Below, in pieces: positions 8,992 through 20,115 of a stretch of 64,000 nucleotides of DNA. Within the stretch, counting starts at the first letter, position 1. Each line of letters begins with the position of its first letter. The notes below the pieces were generated by a model. The model made no database searches. It saw only the letters and a list, made by a program, of their open reading frames with translations, and was not told the DNA's origin. The stretch is from Takakia lepidozioides (Eukaryota; Streptophyta; Takakiopsida; Takakiales; Takakiaceae). The DNA lies in contig CM060731.1 in the NCBI GenBank assembly GCA_030704615.1, positions 9,734,001 through 9,798,000 of the forward strand, given 5' to 3'. The position numbers and the translations under genes were made by a program.

Positions 8992-11900
8992 ATGTCTCTT
9001 GATAAATTTCTGGAGCTCCTAGGCTCGCTCAAGGGCGAACATGGCTTCCCCTCTGATCAGGAATGCGTGGCCCGCACGCACGGACTGGGCGTCCAAGGAG
9101 AATCAAGTGGAGCAAGAAATGGTGAAGAACGACTAACGGAGAAATCTTGTGAAAACGCATTGGGACACATGCTGGAATTTGAGCAAGGAGTCCCCTTAGT
9201 GAACCTCGCTCTTGGAATGATGCGATATCAGGCACCCACGGTAAGGGTTTTTGGATGATGGGATGATTCCCTTGGCAAAGCTTCTGATGAGTGCATGTAC
9301 ACAGATCTTGTGACATGGATTCGTTGCCAGATTTTCGCCGGTGATTGTGACCCACGATTTTTCTGCTTGTTTGCAGGTTTGCAACACCATGAATAGCGTC
9401 TTGGTGGATACACTGGCTTCGATTTTGGGTTTAGGCGGTTTCTCAGCAGCTAATCTACGGCACATTGCAGAAAGTTTTGATGCACTCAACGCAAATGGGA
9501 AAATAAGTGGTAAGGCTACATGTAGTTACTCTACTCCTCGAGTTGAATTTGATGGAAACTTAACTGGGTGCACTCACACCTGCATTACATCCAGCCGTGG
9601 AGTATGTGATCTACAGCTGCTACAAAATCACCCCATTGTATCACCGTTGAAGCAGGGTTCATTCTCATCTAGAGGATGCTGGAACACTGGTTGAAATGTT
9701 ATATATGCTGATCCCACCGAGATGTGTGCTTCCTCTCATGGTTTTACCCTGCTTATGTTAATAGGACCATATATGTTAGCATGGATTGAAACATTGCTGA
9801 AGGCAGCCACAGCTTTGAGCACTTCCACATCAGAGACTCCACAGTTCTGCTCTGTCTACACAAAGGCTCGGTCACAAAGGGCAGGACAGAGTCCTGCAGC
9901 ATGGGCTGTGGAGCAGGTCATGGATTTTTGTCTGAAAGACAAGCAAGCTGTCCTTGACCATCTCAGTCCTTCTGCAAGGTAACTTCTAAATTTCTGTCTC
10001 AGCTAGTGTTCATTGTGGTTTATTGCATTGTAAGTATGGCTGATTTGGGGATTCCTGTTTGTTGAAAAGCAGAGCTACTTTCTCCCTGTATCTCTCTCTC
10101 ACACAAAAGCAGTTCATTAAAATTGATGTAACGATGCTCATTAGGTGAGGTTGGGCACAGACTGCACGCATGGCGGCTCCACCCTTCACTGCTCAAGCAG
10201 AATTTGTCTGATTTGGCACATCATGCCATGCAGCACCCCCTGCGCTCCTTGAAATTAGAGCTGCGCAACGGTGAAGTGTGGGGTACACTGATTGTCAGTC
10301 TAGCACTTGCTCCTGATGTGTTTGCTGAAGCTCGACGGCTTCTATACTCATGGTTTCTGTCCATGTAAGTAAAAAGATTGTTGTGTGGTTTCTATTCAGA
10401 AGGTCCTGGTTGACACCATCATTTTGTTTTTCTAATGAAAATTTTATGTTGGACCCCATTCCTGTTCATTGGACCTTCAAATCTTTTTGCAAAATGCCTA
10501 CTGATTGCCAAGTTGTTGGAGTGCTTAGGTGATAACCAGTGCAGTCAGATCCAAACAAATGAATGTTTCTAGAACACTGGTTTTAGAACTCCCTCAGTAC
10601 AAACTTTCTTGGGTGGCTTGCTTGAAACCTTCTTATGCATTTGGGCTAGGTTGAACCTGGAGAAAGAGTGCTGCAAATTAGTTTTCAATTGAGGTCAACT
10701 GCGGTGGGTAGACGAACAACCGATAGGGCCTGATTTCAGCATGGGTTCATGCCCCCATATGAATGGATTGATGTAGGCGTGCAGTGCGACTGATGGAACT
10801 CCGTATGGAGCTAGTAGCAGCAGTCAGGGATGTACTTGAACACCCCACCTCCTGGGGCTTTGTAGGGGAGGATTGTGGAGTGGATTTACCCCCATTTCAT
10901 GCCTTCTATTGTGGCAGACTTCGCCCCTTTTTGCGTGTTTTTATTGGGCCCCCCTCCGTAGTGGGCCTGCGGCAGCTTGTGGGGATGCTGGACTTTGAGA
11001 ATGCTAAAGCGCCCATGCCCACATCCACGAGCAATGTTGATGAGAAAAGCAGAGAGAACAGGAAAAGGAAGCGATGTGATGTTCCAGCTCAGTGCAAGAT
11101 GGGAGAAAGTGGATTCCAAGGAGGCCGTGGAATTGAGAAGGAAATGCTGGATGCTGAAGATGAAGGTGTTAATACAAAGTGTGATGGAGTGCCCAGTGGG
11201 GGAGCCAAGAGTGCCAATAGAGTGGCAGAAGTGCCAAAGGAGGAATCATTTTTTTCGAGTGCATGCAGGGACTCGGCAGCTCTCGATCATAACTCGGTTT
11301 GGTACGACCTTATCAAACCATCAAAACACTAGACGTAGAGTATTTCTGCTGCAGATCTAGTGCAGAATGTGAAATTGTCCAGTCTCCATTCCTGATGGGG
11401 ATGGTGCTCAATCAGAGAAATATTTCTGGATGTTACAACCTTTTGGAATTACTTCTTGAAGACAATATTGCGACACTTCCACCACACACTGACATCCTTT
11501 TCAAGTTCTAAGCAGAGCTTCATCTTGACCAACTTCTCAAATCATCAAATATTAGATATCCTTCCTCCTAAGTGTGTACCACAACTTTACATGCCAGTTA
11601 CCTCTTCAATCATTCTCATACTCTCCTGACAAATTGACAGCCTCTGCATGTCTAGCTATGTCATCTGGACTTCCCTGATTTGAAGGCAGGGTTGCTAACC
11701 AGTGGTATGGTGTCCATGCAGGGCCTTGCTCACAGATTTTCTACAATGGATTGACTTGGCTTTCCAGATGCTCTTTGAGAATCCAAGAGGGGAACTCCAA
11801 GGCTGCCAAGCTGCAGCACGGTACATAGCATGGGTGATGAGCCCTATAGACAAAGATGGCAGAGCTTATGCAGAAACAGCACTTCAAAAGATTGCCGAGA

Positions 11901-13160
11901 ACTGGCACATATTATTTTCAGCAAGTGCACAGAGAAACACTGACAAATTAGAAGGCAAAACTGCCCCATATACCCTTGAAAACAAAAGCAGCTTAACTCA
12001 TCAGGGTCTGCTTGCAGACAGTGGGGTGCCTTCAAGGAATAAACATGAAGAACTGGTTTGTGATAGTTGTGGGACGCCTGTTCATCTACTAAATCCAATG
12101 ACAAAGACTTGGAATTGCACAGATGATGGAATTGGGGGATTACCAAGGCCATTTTCGAAAAATGGCACTCTCCATGCTTTACAGGGCTGGCTTTTGGATT
12201 TGTGCAAGCTTGGCATCAAGCTGCAACAATTCCATGAAAAAGGTGAGAACAAAAGTAATGGAAGGGTGGGCAGCTTCAAACTGTCAATTAGTACATACCT
12301 CACCACAAAATGTTCATAGTTACGATGCAGTGGATTTGCGTTAAACAATGATGCTTTGACAGTTTTATGGTTGAGGTTGCTGGTTCTAACTTGGGTTCCT
12401 GAACATGGGCACAGAGATAAAGAGAGCTGGAAATATACACGAGTCATCCCATAGTTCCAGTGCAAGCAGGGCCATTTTCAGGGCCTTACCTCTGTTGGGC
12501 TTCAAAGCCGACTCTTCATTGCTGGATGCGGATAGCGGAGGTCTGCTACTGGCAATGGTCATTATAGGTGGGGCTTGGATGCCCGTGAAGGAAGTGGATG
12601 AAGACAACTCAGGATCTTCTACTCCAGCATGTCACTTGTGCAGCTTTGTTGATCATCTTCAATGCTCACTTTGTTGTCCCAGTGACCATCTCCAGCTGGT
12701 GGAGCCTCCACACCGAACTGAAAACGTAAGGGTTGGTGGACAATTGTCAAATCAAACTGTGAAAATATATCAACTGCAATGGGTTCCAGTAGCTGCTGCC
12801 TTGTTCAATTCTCTTGACACAAAGGACTGGCTACATGGGTTTGATGTCCCTGCCACAGATCAAAGCAAAGAGGAGTGTGCAGTAGATGGAACTGTCAATA
12901 GTAGGGAAAATGTCGTGGGACTAGCTGCCTCTTGTATTTTGCATTGGACTAGCAGTGTTGAGGCACACCCTCCCAAAGGATCTCTCATACAACAGCCGGT
13001 GCTACAACACTGCATGGTGATGTTAGAAGATCTACGCTGCAGGTTCATTGACTGGGCCGACCACAGGAGGTTGAGCACTAAAGCAGAAAGTATGTTTTCC
13101 AAGGCTCTAGAGGCACTGGAGCTAAAGATAGCCTCACTGAAGAATTCTCTGTTTCTATGA
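8992..13160 (+). CDS. Unrecognised seven-exon gene, 863-residue protein
   Basis: I assembled exons 8992-9240, 9377-9509, 9765-9978, 10161-10364, 10777-11301, 11722-12242 and 12415-13160. All junctions are GT-AG and the phases agree, giving 863 codons plus a stop. The ATG at 8992 is the first that opens the frame in the first exon. I do not recognise the family. The N-terminal ~260 residues look alpha-helical, with leucine-rich segments such as 'SILGLGGFSAANLRHIAES' and 'WAVEQVMDFCLKDKQAVLDHL'. A polar, charged linker with 'SRENRKRKRCD', a possible nuclear localisation signal, lies in exon 5. Exon 6 has a CxxC ('CDSCGTPVHLL'), and exon 7 has a cysteine cluster ('CHLC', 'CSLCC') that might bind zinc. 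No membrane segment is evident. Exon continuity argues for a real gene; the function is unknown. DEG9 follows 1.4 kb downstream on the same strand. Confidence 0.72.
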
Positions 13161-14521
13161 GACTAAGCAACCGCAGCTTCACCACATACTTTCCATAGTC
13201 CCCTTTGTGACAAGGAGGCAGAAGGGGGTAGAAAATTCAACATTCACAGGAAATCAGCAGAAAATGCAATCCTTGTCATCAAATTCCTGGTCCTCGTAAG
13301 TGAGAAGGCCTGATTCCCTTCATCTTATCTTTCTCACTCAGTGTTTGGCAGCATAGGGGAACAGAGGGGAAACGTGGTGAAGCTGTTCTTTGAATTCCAA
13401 GTGGTGTGTACCATTAAGTATTGCATGAAACTTTTCAACACGAAGATAGGGAATTTGGATTTCGAGAACATGCAAAAAGGAAGTGATCTACCCAACCCAT
13501 CTTCGCAAAAGAGAGAATAGATGCATGTTGATGTGAAAAACAATCCCCAAAGCCCAATCCAGAAGCAAGCGACTATGTGAAGGAAATGCATTCTTAGATG
13601 TCGTGCGAAGTGACAGTTATTCCAAACCGCTTCGGGGCGGCTGCTCTGTTCATGTGACCGTTCACGATCCGTGAAGGGTTGCGTCCACCATGGTGTTGCT
13701 TGTTGGTGCGGGCCGGGAGCTTAGATGAGACAAGACACAGACAGAACGATGGCTGCAACACGGGACTTAATGGGGACGGTGGCCATTTAGAGTCGCAGGT
13801 GGTTTCAGGGATATGAATTGGTTGATTGGAGTTAGAGAAGGATCCTTGCAGACGGGTTGGGCGAAGGGATTTGATGGGGGAATCTGGGCCTCTGAGCGGG
13901 TTTACGTGGAGATTGACTGTCAGGAAAGGGCGTTTGAAGAGCAAAGGCATAGTCTTGATTAATTGGAAGTAGATGGCGTGCATAGCAGGCGCGAAGCCAT
14001 CGCTGAGCAACAACTGCAGTTATAAAGAGGTCTTGCAACGTCCTGAGGTTTACGTGAAGAATGCGACTAAGGCATCGGAGGTAAGAAACAATCAGAATAG
14101 TTCTCTGATAGAGAAGGTCCAAGGTGGGCGAGGTGTGATATTTGTCAATTTCAATAGCGTTGGTTCAATCCAAGAATTACCGACTGTTGAGCAACTATAA
14201 CCAGGAAACTGAGAAGCTGCAGCAGGCTCATGAGTTTTAAGGATAGAGACAGCCACTAAAGCTTCCAGCAGCTCAAAGTTTCTGGATAGAGGTACCAACA
14301 TTTTGAAGGTGTTCCGAACTTACACGGTTAGAGAAAAAAGGGGACGAAGCCTGAAGTAGTGATACAGAAATCTCTTGAGGTAGAGGGGAAATTGGGTTCT
14401 TAGAGGGGCGCCTGAGACCTAGCAAGCAAGTAAAAGACCATTGCAACAAGACTTGTCGATTCCTGAAAGTGGAACAGCCATCGCGATTAGTGGATTCTCC
14501 CTGAAGGCAGAAAAGGTAGCC
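13161..14521. other. Intergenic, probable DEG9 upstream region
   Basis: No gene is recognisable on either strand. A minus-strand ORF at 13594-14013 and a plus-strand ORF at 13973-14200 lack family signatures. The stretch probably contains the 3' end of the upstream gene and the promoter and leader of DEG9. Confidence 0.4.
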
Positions 14522-17500
14522 ATGGATGATGCCCCAAGAGAACGAGGAAGACCGCCCAAACATCCAAAGCTTGGGAGCATTGCCGTTTCGCCCTTTCCCC
14601 AACGAAGCTACCGTGTTACTGCATCTTCGCCATCGGATGGAACTGCCCTCAACCCAAACAAAAAAGCTGCAGCCCTGGAGGGAGATGACAGTAACCTGTT
14701 GGATCGTGCAATTGGGACACGGCAGCGAAGCAGGCCCAAGAAACGGTCTTCGATGCCCAAAAAACTAGGCCCGGGAGGTAAGCCTGTCAAGAATAGCGGT
14801 TGCAGCACCAGCGACCGCGAGACAATTTTGAAGCTTGACTCTGAGGATGATGAGTTGTTGGCGGAGAGACCTCTGGACAAGCTTTCTATGCGGAGAGCCA
14901 AGGTGTCCTCTCAGGTGGAACTAAACATCCTTTTCAATATGGACCAAGAACGACAATTAAACTTATAACTGAATTTGTCAGTGACCTGGGGATCTAGAAT
15001 TCTAGAGCTGCAGAGATTCTTGTTTTTTAAGGAATTTTTCCTTTGTCTGATGCTCATGGGAGCACAAACCTCATCAAAGCCAAAAGTGTCAGTCTTATTT
15101 TCCCCCTAACCAGGCCAGTAAGTGTGGTGTGACCCACCAGCATATAATGTTAAGGTCTCGCAGAGTGGAGAATACCCCAGGTTTAGCTCCTAAAGTCACT
15201 GTTCCTATACCATTCACCTCCCAATCTTATCTTGCAGCACCTACTGTTTCTTTTGTTGCTTTACTCCACATATATGTTTTTTGAACTTAGTAGTCGGTAC
15301 TATTACACTGCAGGCAGTTGCAATGTTGTTCTCAGCACCCATGGAGTCACCCAGGGGGCTCATCACTTCATTTGATGCTGGAGCGGTGGGAGTGGAGGAT
15401 GTGAAGGATGCGCCCTTTATGGATGCTGTTGTGAAAGTATTTTGCGTGCATACAGAGCCCAATTTTTCACTGCCATGGCAGCGTAAGCGCCAATTCAGCT
15501 CTAACAGCAGTGGTTTCATTGTTAACAACCGCCGCGTCCTCACCAATGCACACTCTGTTGAGCATCACACACAGGTCAAGGTCAAAAAGCGCGGCTCGGA
15601 CACTAAGTACTTGGCCACTGTTCTTGCAATTGGCACTGAATGTGATATTGGTACAAAGTTCGTGCCAACCTTTCTTGTTATCCATCAGTGTGTGTGTGAC
15701 AGAAGGAGCACCTCTATGTGTTGTGATAATTTTCATTCAAAGAAGATGGTTTGGAGAAGCACAGTGAGTTTGTACATACAACTTAAAGAATGAAAGCAAG
15801 GATATCTTGCTAGTGAAGATTGGGTAGGAGTTCCAAAAGTCAAACATGAGAGAGACACAAGGGACAGAAACCATTGCAGATGAGATTGAATGGATTACTG
15901 TTTGGGTCTTGGCTGGGTGCAGCAATGCTGACTGTGAGCAGCGATGAGTTTTGGGAGGATGTGACACCTGTTGAGTTTGGGGCGCTGCCGCGCCTACAAG
16001 ATGCAGTGACTGTTGTTGGCTACCCCATTGGTGGCGACACCATCTCTGTCACGAGTGGTGTAGTTTCACGCATTGAAGTGACCTCCTATGTTCATGGAGC
16101 CACAGAGCTCCTGGGAGTGCAGGTAATCTTTTTCATACTTCCTTGTGTGAGTTTAGCTCTCCTGTAGCTCTTTAAGGTAGTCTCTCAGTCATTGTAGCAC
16201 CAGCGGATCATTAAATCTGTACATCTTCAACCTTGGTGGAGAGAGAGGTTTCATTGGATTATTTATCTGTTTGGCACAGACAGATTTGCATGTGATGTCA
16301 AGAATTTTGGATTCTTGTATCCCCATTTTTAGTTGAGAGCTATTTGATTTCTAGTTAGTGGTTGGTCCGCTGAATTTGCCCATGATCTGTCAAGAGTTTG
16401 GGAGAAAAGCTGGGTCTCTGGGACTGGAAAGATGAATGGTAGCTATGATGGGGTGGTGTTGTGTCAGATTGATGCGGCCATCAATGCAGGCAATTCAGGC
16501 GGGCCCGCCTTCAATGGTGGAGGTGAGTGCGTGGGCATTGCCTTTCAGTCTCTGAAACATGAAGATGCTGAGAACATTGGCTATGTTATCCCTACTCCTG
16601 TCATCACGCACTTCATTTCTGATTATGCCCGTAATGGAGACTACACAGGTTCTTTCCTAGTTGCCCTCCACTATATGTTCTGACAGTTGAGTATTTCGAA
16701 ATCTTTGGCACAGGTAGTAGGTGTAAATCTAGCAAGCTCATGTAAGTCTTTTCCCTTGCAAGCACTGTGATTGTGGGTAAGGGGGTGGTTGCTGAGACTC
16801 TTAGGAAGCTTGGATAGGAGGTCTTCATGTGCTTGATGGGAATAACTTTGATAAGGGGATGAGCCACATATCTGACCCAAATTGCAAGTATGTAACATTC
16901 CCCCAGGGTTTCCGATCTTGGGCATTGAGTGGCAAAAGATGGAAAACCCTGACTTGAGGAGCGCATTGGGCATGAAGAGCAGTCAGAAGGGTGTACGTAT
17001 CCGCCGTGTGGAACCCACCGCCCCCTCAGCCAAGAATCTGCATACATCTGACATACTCTTGAGTTTTGATGACATTGACATAGCCAATGATGGCACTGGT
17101 ACACCAATGCACCTTTAACTATTCTTCTGACTATCATCCTATCACACTAGGTTACCAGAACCATTAATTCCAGGTTTCTCTCAGAAAGGAGACGTTGTAC
17201 ATATCAGCCTTGTGTTCACCTCTTACTGCTGGCCCACTATATTGTAACCATGCATAATACTCTGAGAGTGCTGCAGGTCAACTGCTGCTGAAGTTACCAT
17301 TACATCCTTAGCGCCTCTGCTTCAGTGAAGCTACCTTTGTTCATCTACCTTAGTAAATTACATCATGTAAATACTATCCTGAAGCAAGTCATGTTGGCAA
17401 TCATCTATCAGTCATCCACACTGTCACTGTTGTTTGTGAATGCAGTCCCATTCAGGCATGGAGAACGGATTGGGTTTAGCTATCTTGTATCACAAAAGTA

Positions 17501-19419
17501 TGCAGGGGAGAGTGCAAGAGTAAGAATACTGAGGGACTGTAAAATCAAGGAATTCGATGTACATCTGGCCAATCATAAGCGCATTGTGCCAGCACACATA
17601 AAGGGAAAACCACCGTCCTACTACATAATTGCAGGCATCGTGTTTTCAGCTGTCTCGGTGCCCTATCTCCGATCAGAGGTGAGTGTTTAGGGCCTTTGTT
17701 GTCCTTAGATGTGGAACTGCAAAACGTAGTGACCATCATTTATTGTTTAGTGATCTGGCACTTTTTTCTCAGATCTGCTCTGGAGGATGTCTTCTTCCAG
17801 TTTCTCGACGTATTACATATAAGAGTGATATGGTGCCGCATTTTTGGGGGATGGGAAAAGCTGATTCTGGTAACCATTAGAGACAATCTCTTGTTATAGC
17901 TTGGTTGGCAGCCTGGTGGGGAAAGTTCTATGGATCCACCTGCTTCTGCATTTAAAGTGGTGGGACTGCTGCTTTGATCATTCAGCCTTAGTGCGAAAGC
18001 CTCGACGTTACATCAGTCCTGCTATACCTCACCGGCTTTTATGTTGTAGAGGCATTTTTCGGGAATGGGTGCTGGCTACTACATTTTGGGGCTTTGCTGA
18101 TGGTGGAGTTATGTGGGCAGTATGGTAAGGACTATGATTATGATGCACCAGTGAAGCTGCTGGACAAGCTGCTGCATGCCATGTCTCAATCTGAAGATGA
18201 ACAGCTGGTCGTTGTCTCTCAGGTATGTCCTTGGCCTCCTCAGATTGTCCATGTTCCAAAGACTGTTATGAGTATACTAGCTTTGTAGTGGACCCTTAGA
18301 TTTTATCGGGCACACACTTGACTTATTAAATTTGTGATCCTTACTTTGGAAGGTAAGGCAGGGGTCGTAGCTGCAACCCAAAACCCTGGACCTTGCTACT
18401 TACGGAGTCCTTTTTTCTTCAGCACATGCTTAATATGGATAATGTCAGTCTTCTCCTCACAGAAAACTGCATAGCACTTTCTCACATGACACCCCAGACA
18501 TTACCTGGCAAAATTATTAGATCCAAGAAGGAACTTATTACTAACTCTTGCATGATGTGGCTGTAAATTGGTTTATCCATCCAGTCAACTTGGGATTATG
18601 GAAGGAGCCACAAGCAAGGAAATGGCTGCAGTCAAGGCTTTGCTACATGCAAAGGATGAATCATAGTTTCTGGTGGCCTGCACTTGGATTAAGCTAGAGA
18701 CTTTGAATACTAGTGCAATCAGAAAGACTTCTTGACAGCACAAAGTTGGAATCTTTGCAGGTGTTGGTGGCAGACATCAACATAGGTTATGAAGACATTG
18801 TCAACACTCAGGTAGACATTCTTTGTTACACTTGTGGAAACCTTGCTGTCTATAGCTTCTGTGCATGTGACCCCTCCCCTTGCCTGTCCTCTCCTGTCAT
18901 CCTCAAGGATTGAAAATTGTCTGGTGCAGATAATATCATTCAATGGCACATCAGTAAGGAATCTACAGCATTTGGCAAACATGGTGGAGGCTTGTACCGA
19001 TCCATTTCTTCGGTTTGACCTCGAGTACCAGCAGGTTCGCATATTTTAGACTCTGACCACTTAACAATCCTAAAAACAAATAGAGCAGGATGGTCTAACA
19101 ACAGAACTTCTTCTTTTTCCTCATTTTTATGGTTGTGCTTCATGGATCAGCAGCACCCATACTATACAATTCGATGATTCTACCGGCAAATTTCAACAGT
19201 GTTTAAAGTTTTTCCTTCTCTGAGAATTCCGACTCATCACACCCTCGAATGTAGTTTCTCTGAAAAGGCACGTCTAAGCAATGCAATCCTGAGACAGTGG
19301 CTGGGTTTGGGTTTTTGCAGCTTGTTGTGTTGGAGACGGCTAGAGCCAAAGCTGCCACCCCAGACATTCTTTCTACGCATTGTATACCTTCAGCTATGTC
19401 TGATGACTTGAGAAGCTAG
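14522..19419 (+). CDS. DEG9: DEG9-type HtrA/DegP serine protease
   Basis: Ten exons with consistent phases: 14522-14914, 15314-15650, 15923-16122, 16468-16648, 16907-17098, 17446-17678, 18121-18222, 18761-18811, 18930-19034 and 19321-19419, giving 630 residues. The trypsin-like triad is visible as His211 ('LTNAHSVEH'), Asp242 ('GTECDIA') and Ser320 ('GNSGGPAF'). PDZ-like sequence follows ('[17 protein letters not shown]', '[12 protein letters not shown]'). The body matches plant DEG9 closely, for example '[20 protein letters not shown]' and '[17 protein letters not shown]'. The first ~130 residues are basic and low in complexity, with an AT-hook-like 'RGRPPKHPK', which fits the nuclear/nucleolar site known for Arabidopsis DEG9, where it degrades the response regulator ARR4. 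An upstream in-frame extension lacks an ATG, so I start at 14522. The exon 1 boundary is the least certain. Confidence 0.94.
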
Positions 19420-19542
19420 CCCTTTTCTTATAGAGGTAGCATTTACTTTCGATATATATAAAATTGATGAGCAAAAAATTGCACATAGGAAGCTGTCAAG
19501 TGTTTTGTACTGCACCATGGGCTATTTGTTTGAGCCTTGCAG

Positions 19543-20080
19543 CATTGCAATTACTGACAGATTATTCACCAGATCATACTGGTTTGTAGAAGATGGAACC
19601 AACTATGACATCCTCAGCAGAGAATTTGCTCCACAAGAAGAGAGAGAGCAGCACCTGGATGATCAGAAGTTAGTTCACCATGCGGTCCTGGCATGTTGAA
19701 ATCTCGTGCTTAAACTGACAACAGTACTGTACTAGAAAGCAATTCAACACCGATGCATTCATTACGTATTTTCTGTTTGCTCAACAAAAGGCAGCAGTAG
19801 ATTTGTTGTCTGTGAGACACAATAGGTTGCTTCTCTTGCAAATGAAACTGACCGCTGCATCACAATTACGGCAAGCCCAGTGCTGGAGATTGATATTAAT
19901 GCTTTTCGTAACAATGTAGCTGCTCCAGAGATTTTGAGCTCTAGTTTTCGTAGCACTGGACTGGTGATGTCCATTCCGAGCATTCTACCGATACCCACCT
20001 ACGACATGAAGGCTCCCAATGAGGAGCCGGTCTTGTTAGAAATGCTTTGCACAATCCATATTGAGTGCGAGACCCAGTGA
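19543..20080 (+). pseudogene. Coding-like segment of unknown identity
   Basis: Two stretches just after DEG9 look like exons. The first (about 19543-19674) follows an acceptor-like 'ccttgcag' and reads 'SYWFVEDGTNYDILSREFA'. The second (about 19828-20080) follows 'cacaatag', reads 'LEIDINAFRNNVAAPEIL', and ends at a TGA at 20078. A weak, non-consensus donor would join them in frame. I do not recognise the family and find no convincing first exon. The segment stops 35 bp before the inverted-repeat transposon. It could be a gene fragment or a chance ORF. Confidence 0.25.
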
Positions 20081-20115
20081 GATGCTCATGCATCCCACCA
20101 CGGCAGGCCATCCTC

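Noticed and set aside
13594-14013. 139-codon minus-strand ORF upstream of DEG9
   Set aside because: No recognisable domain or spliced extension, and it lies in the likely promoter and leader of DEG9.
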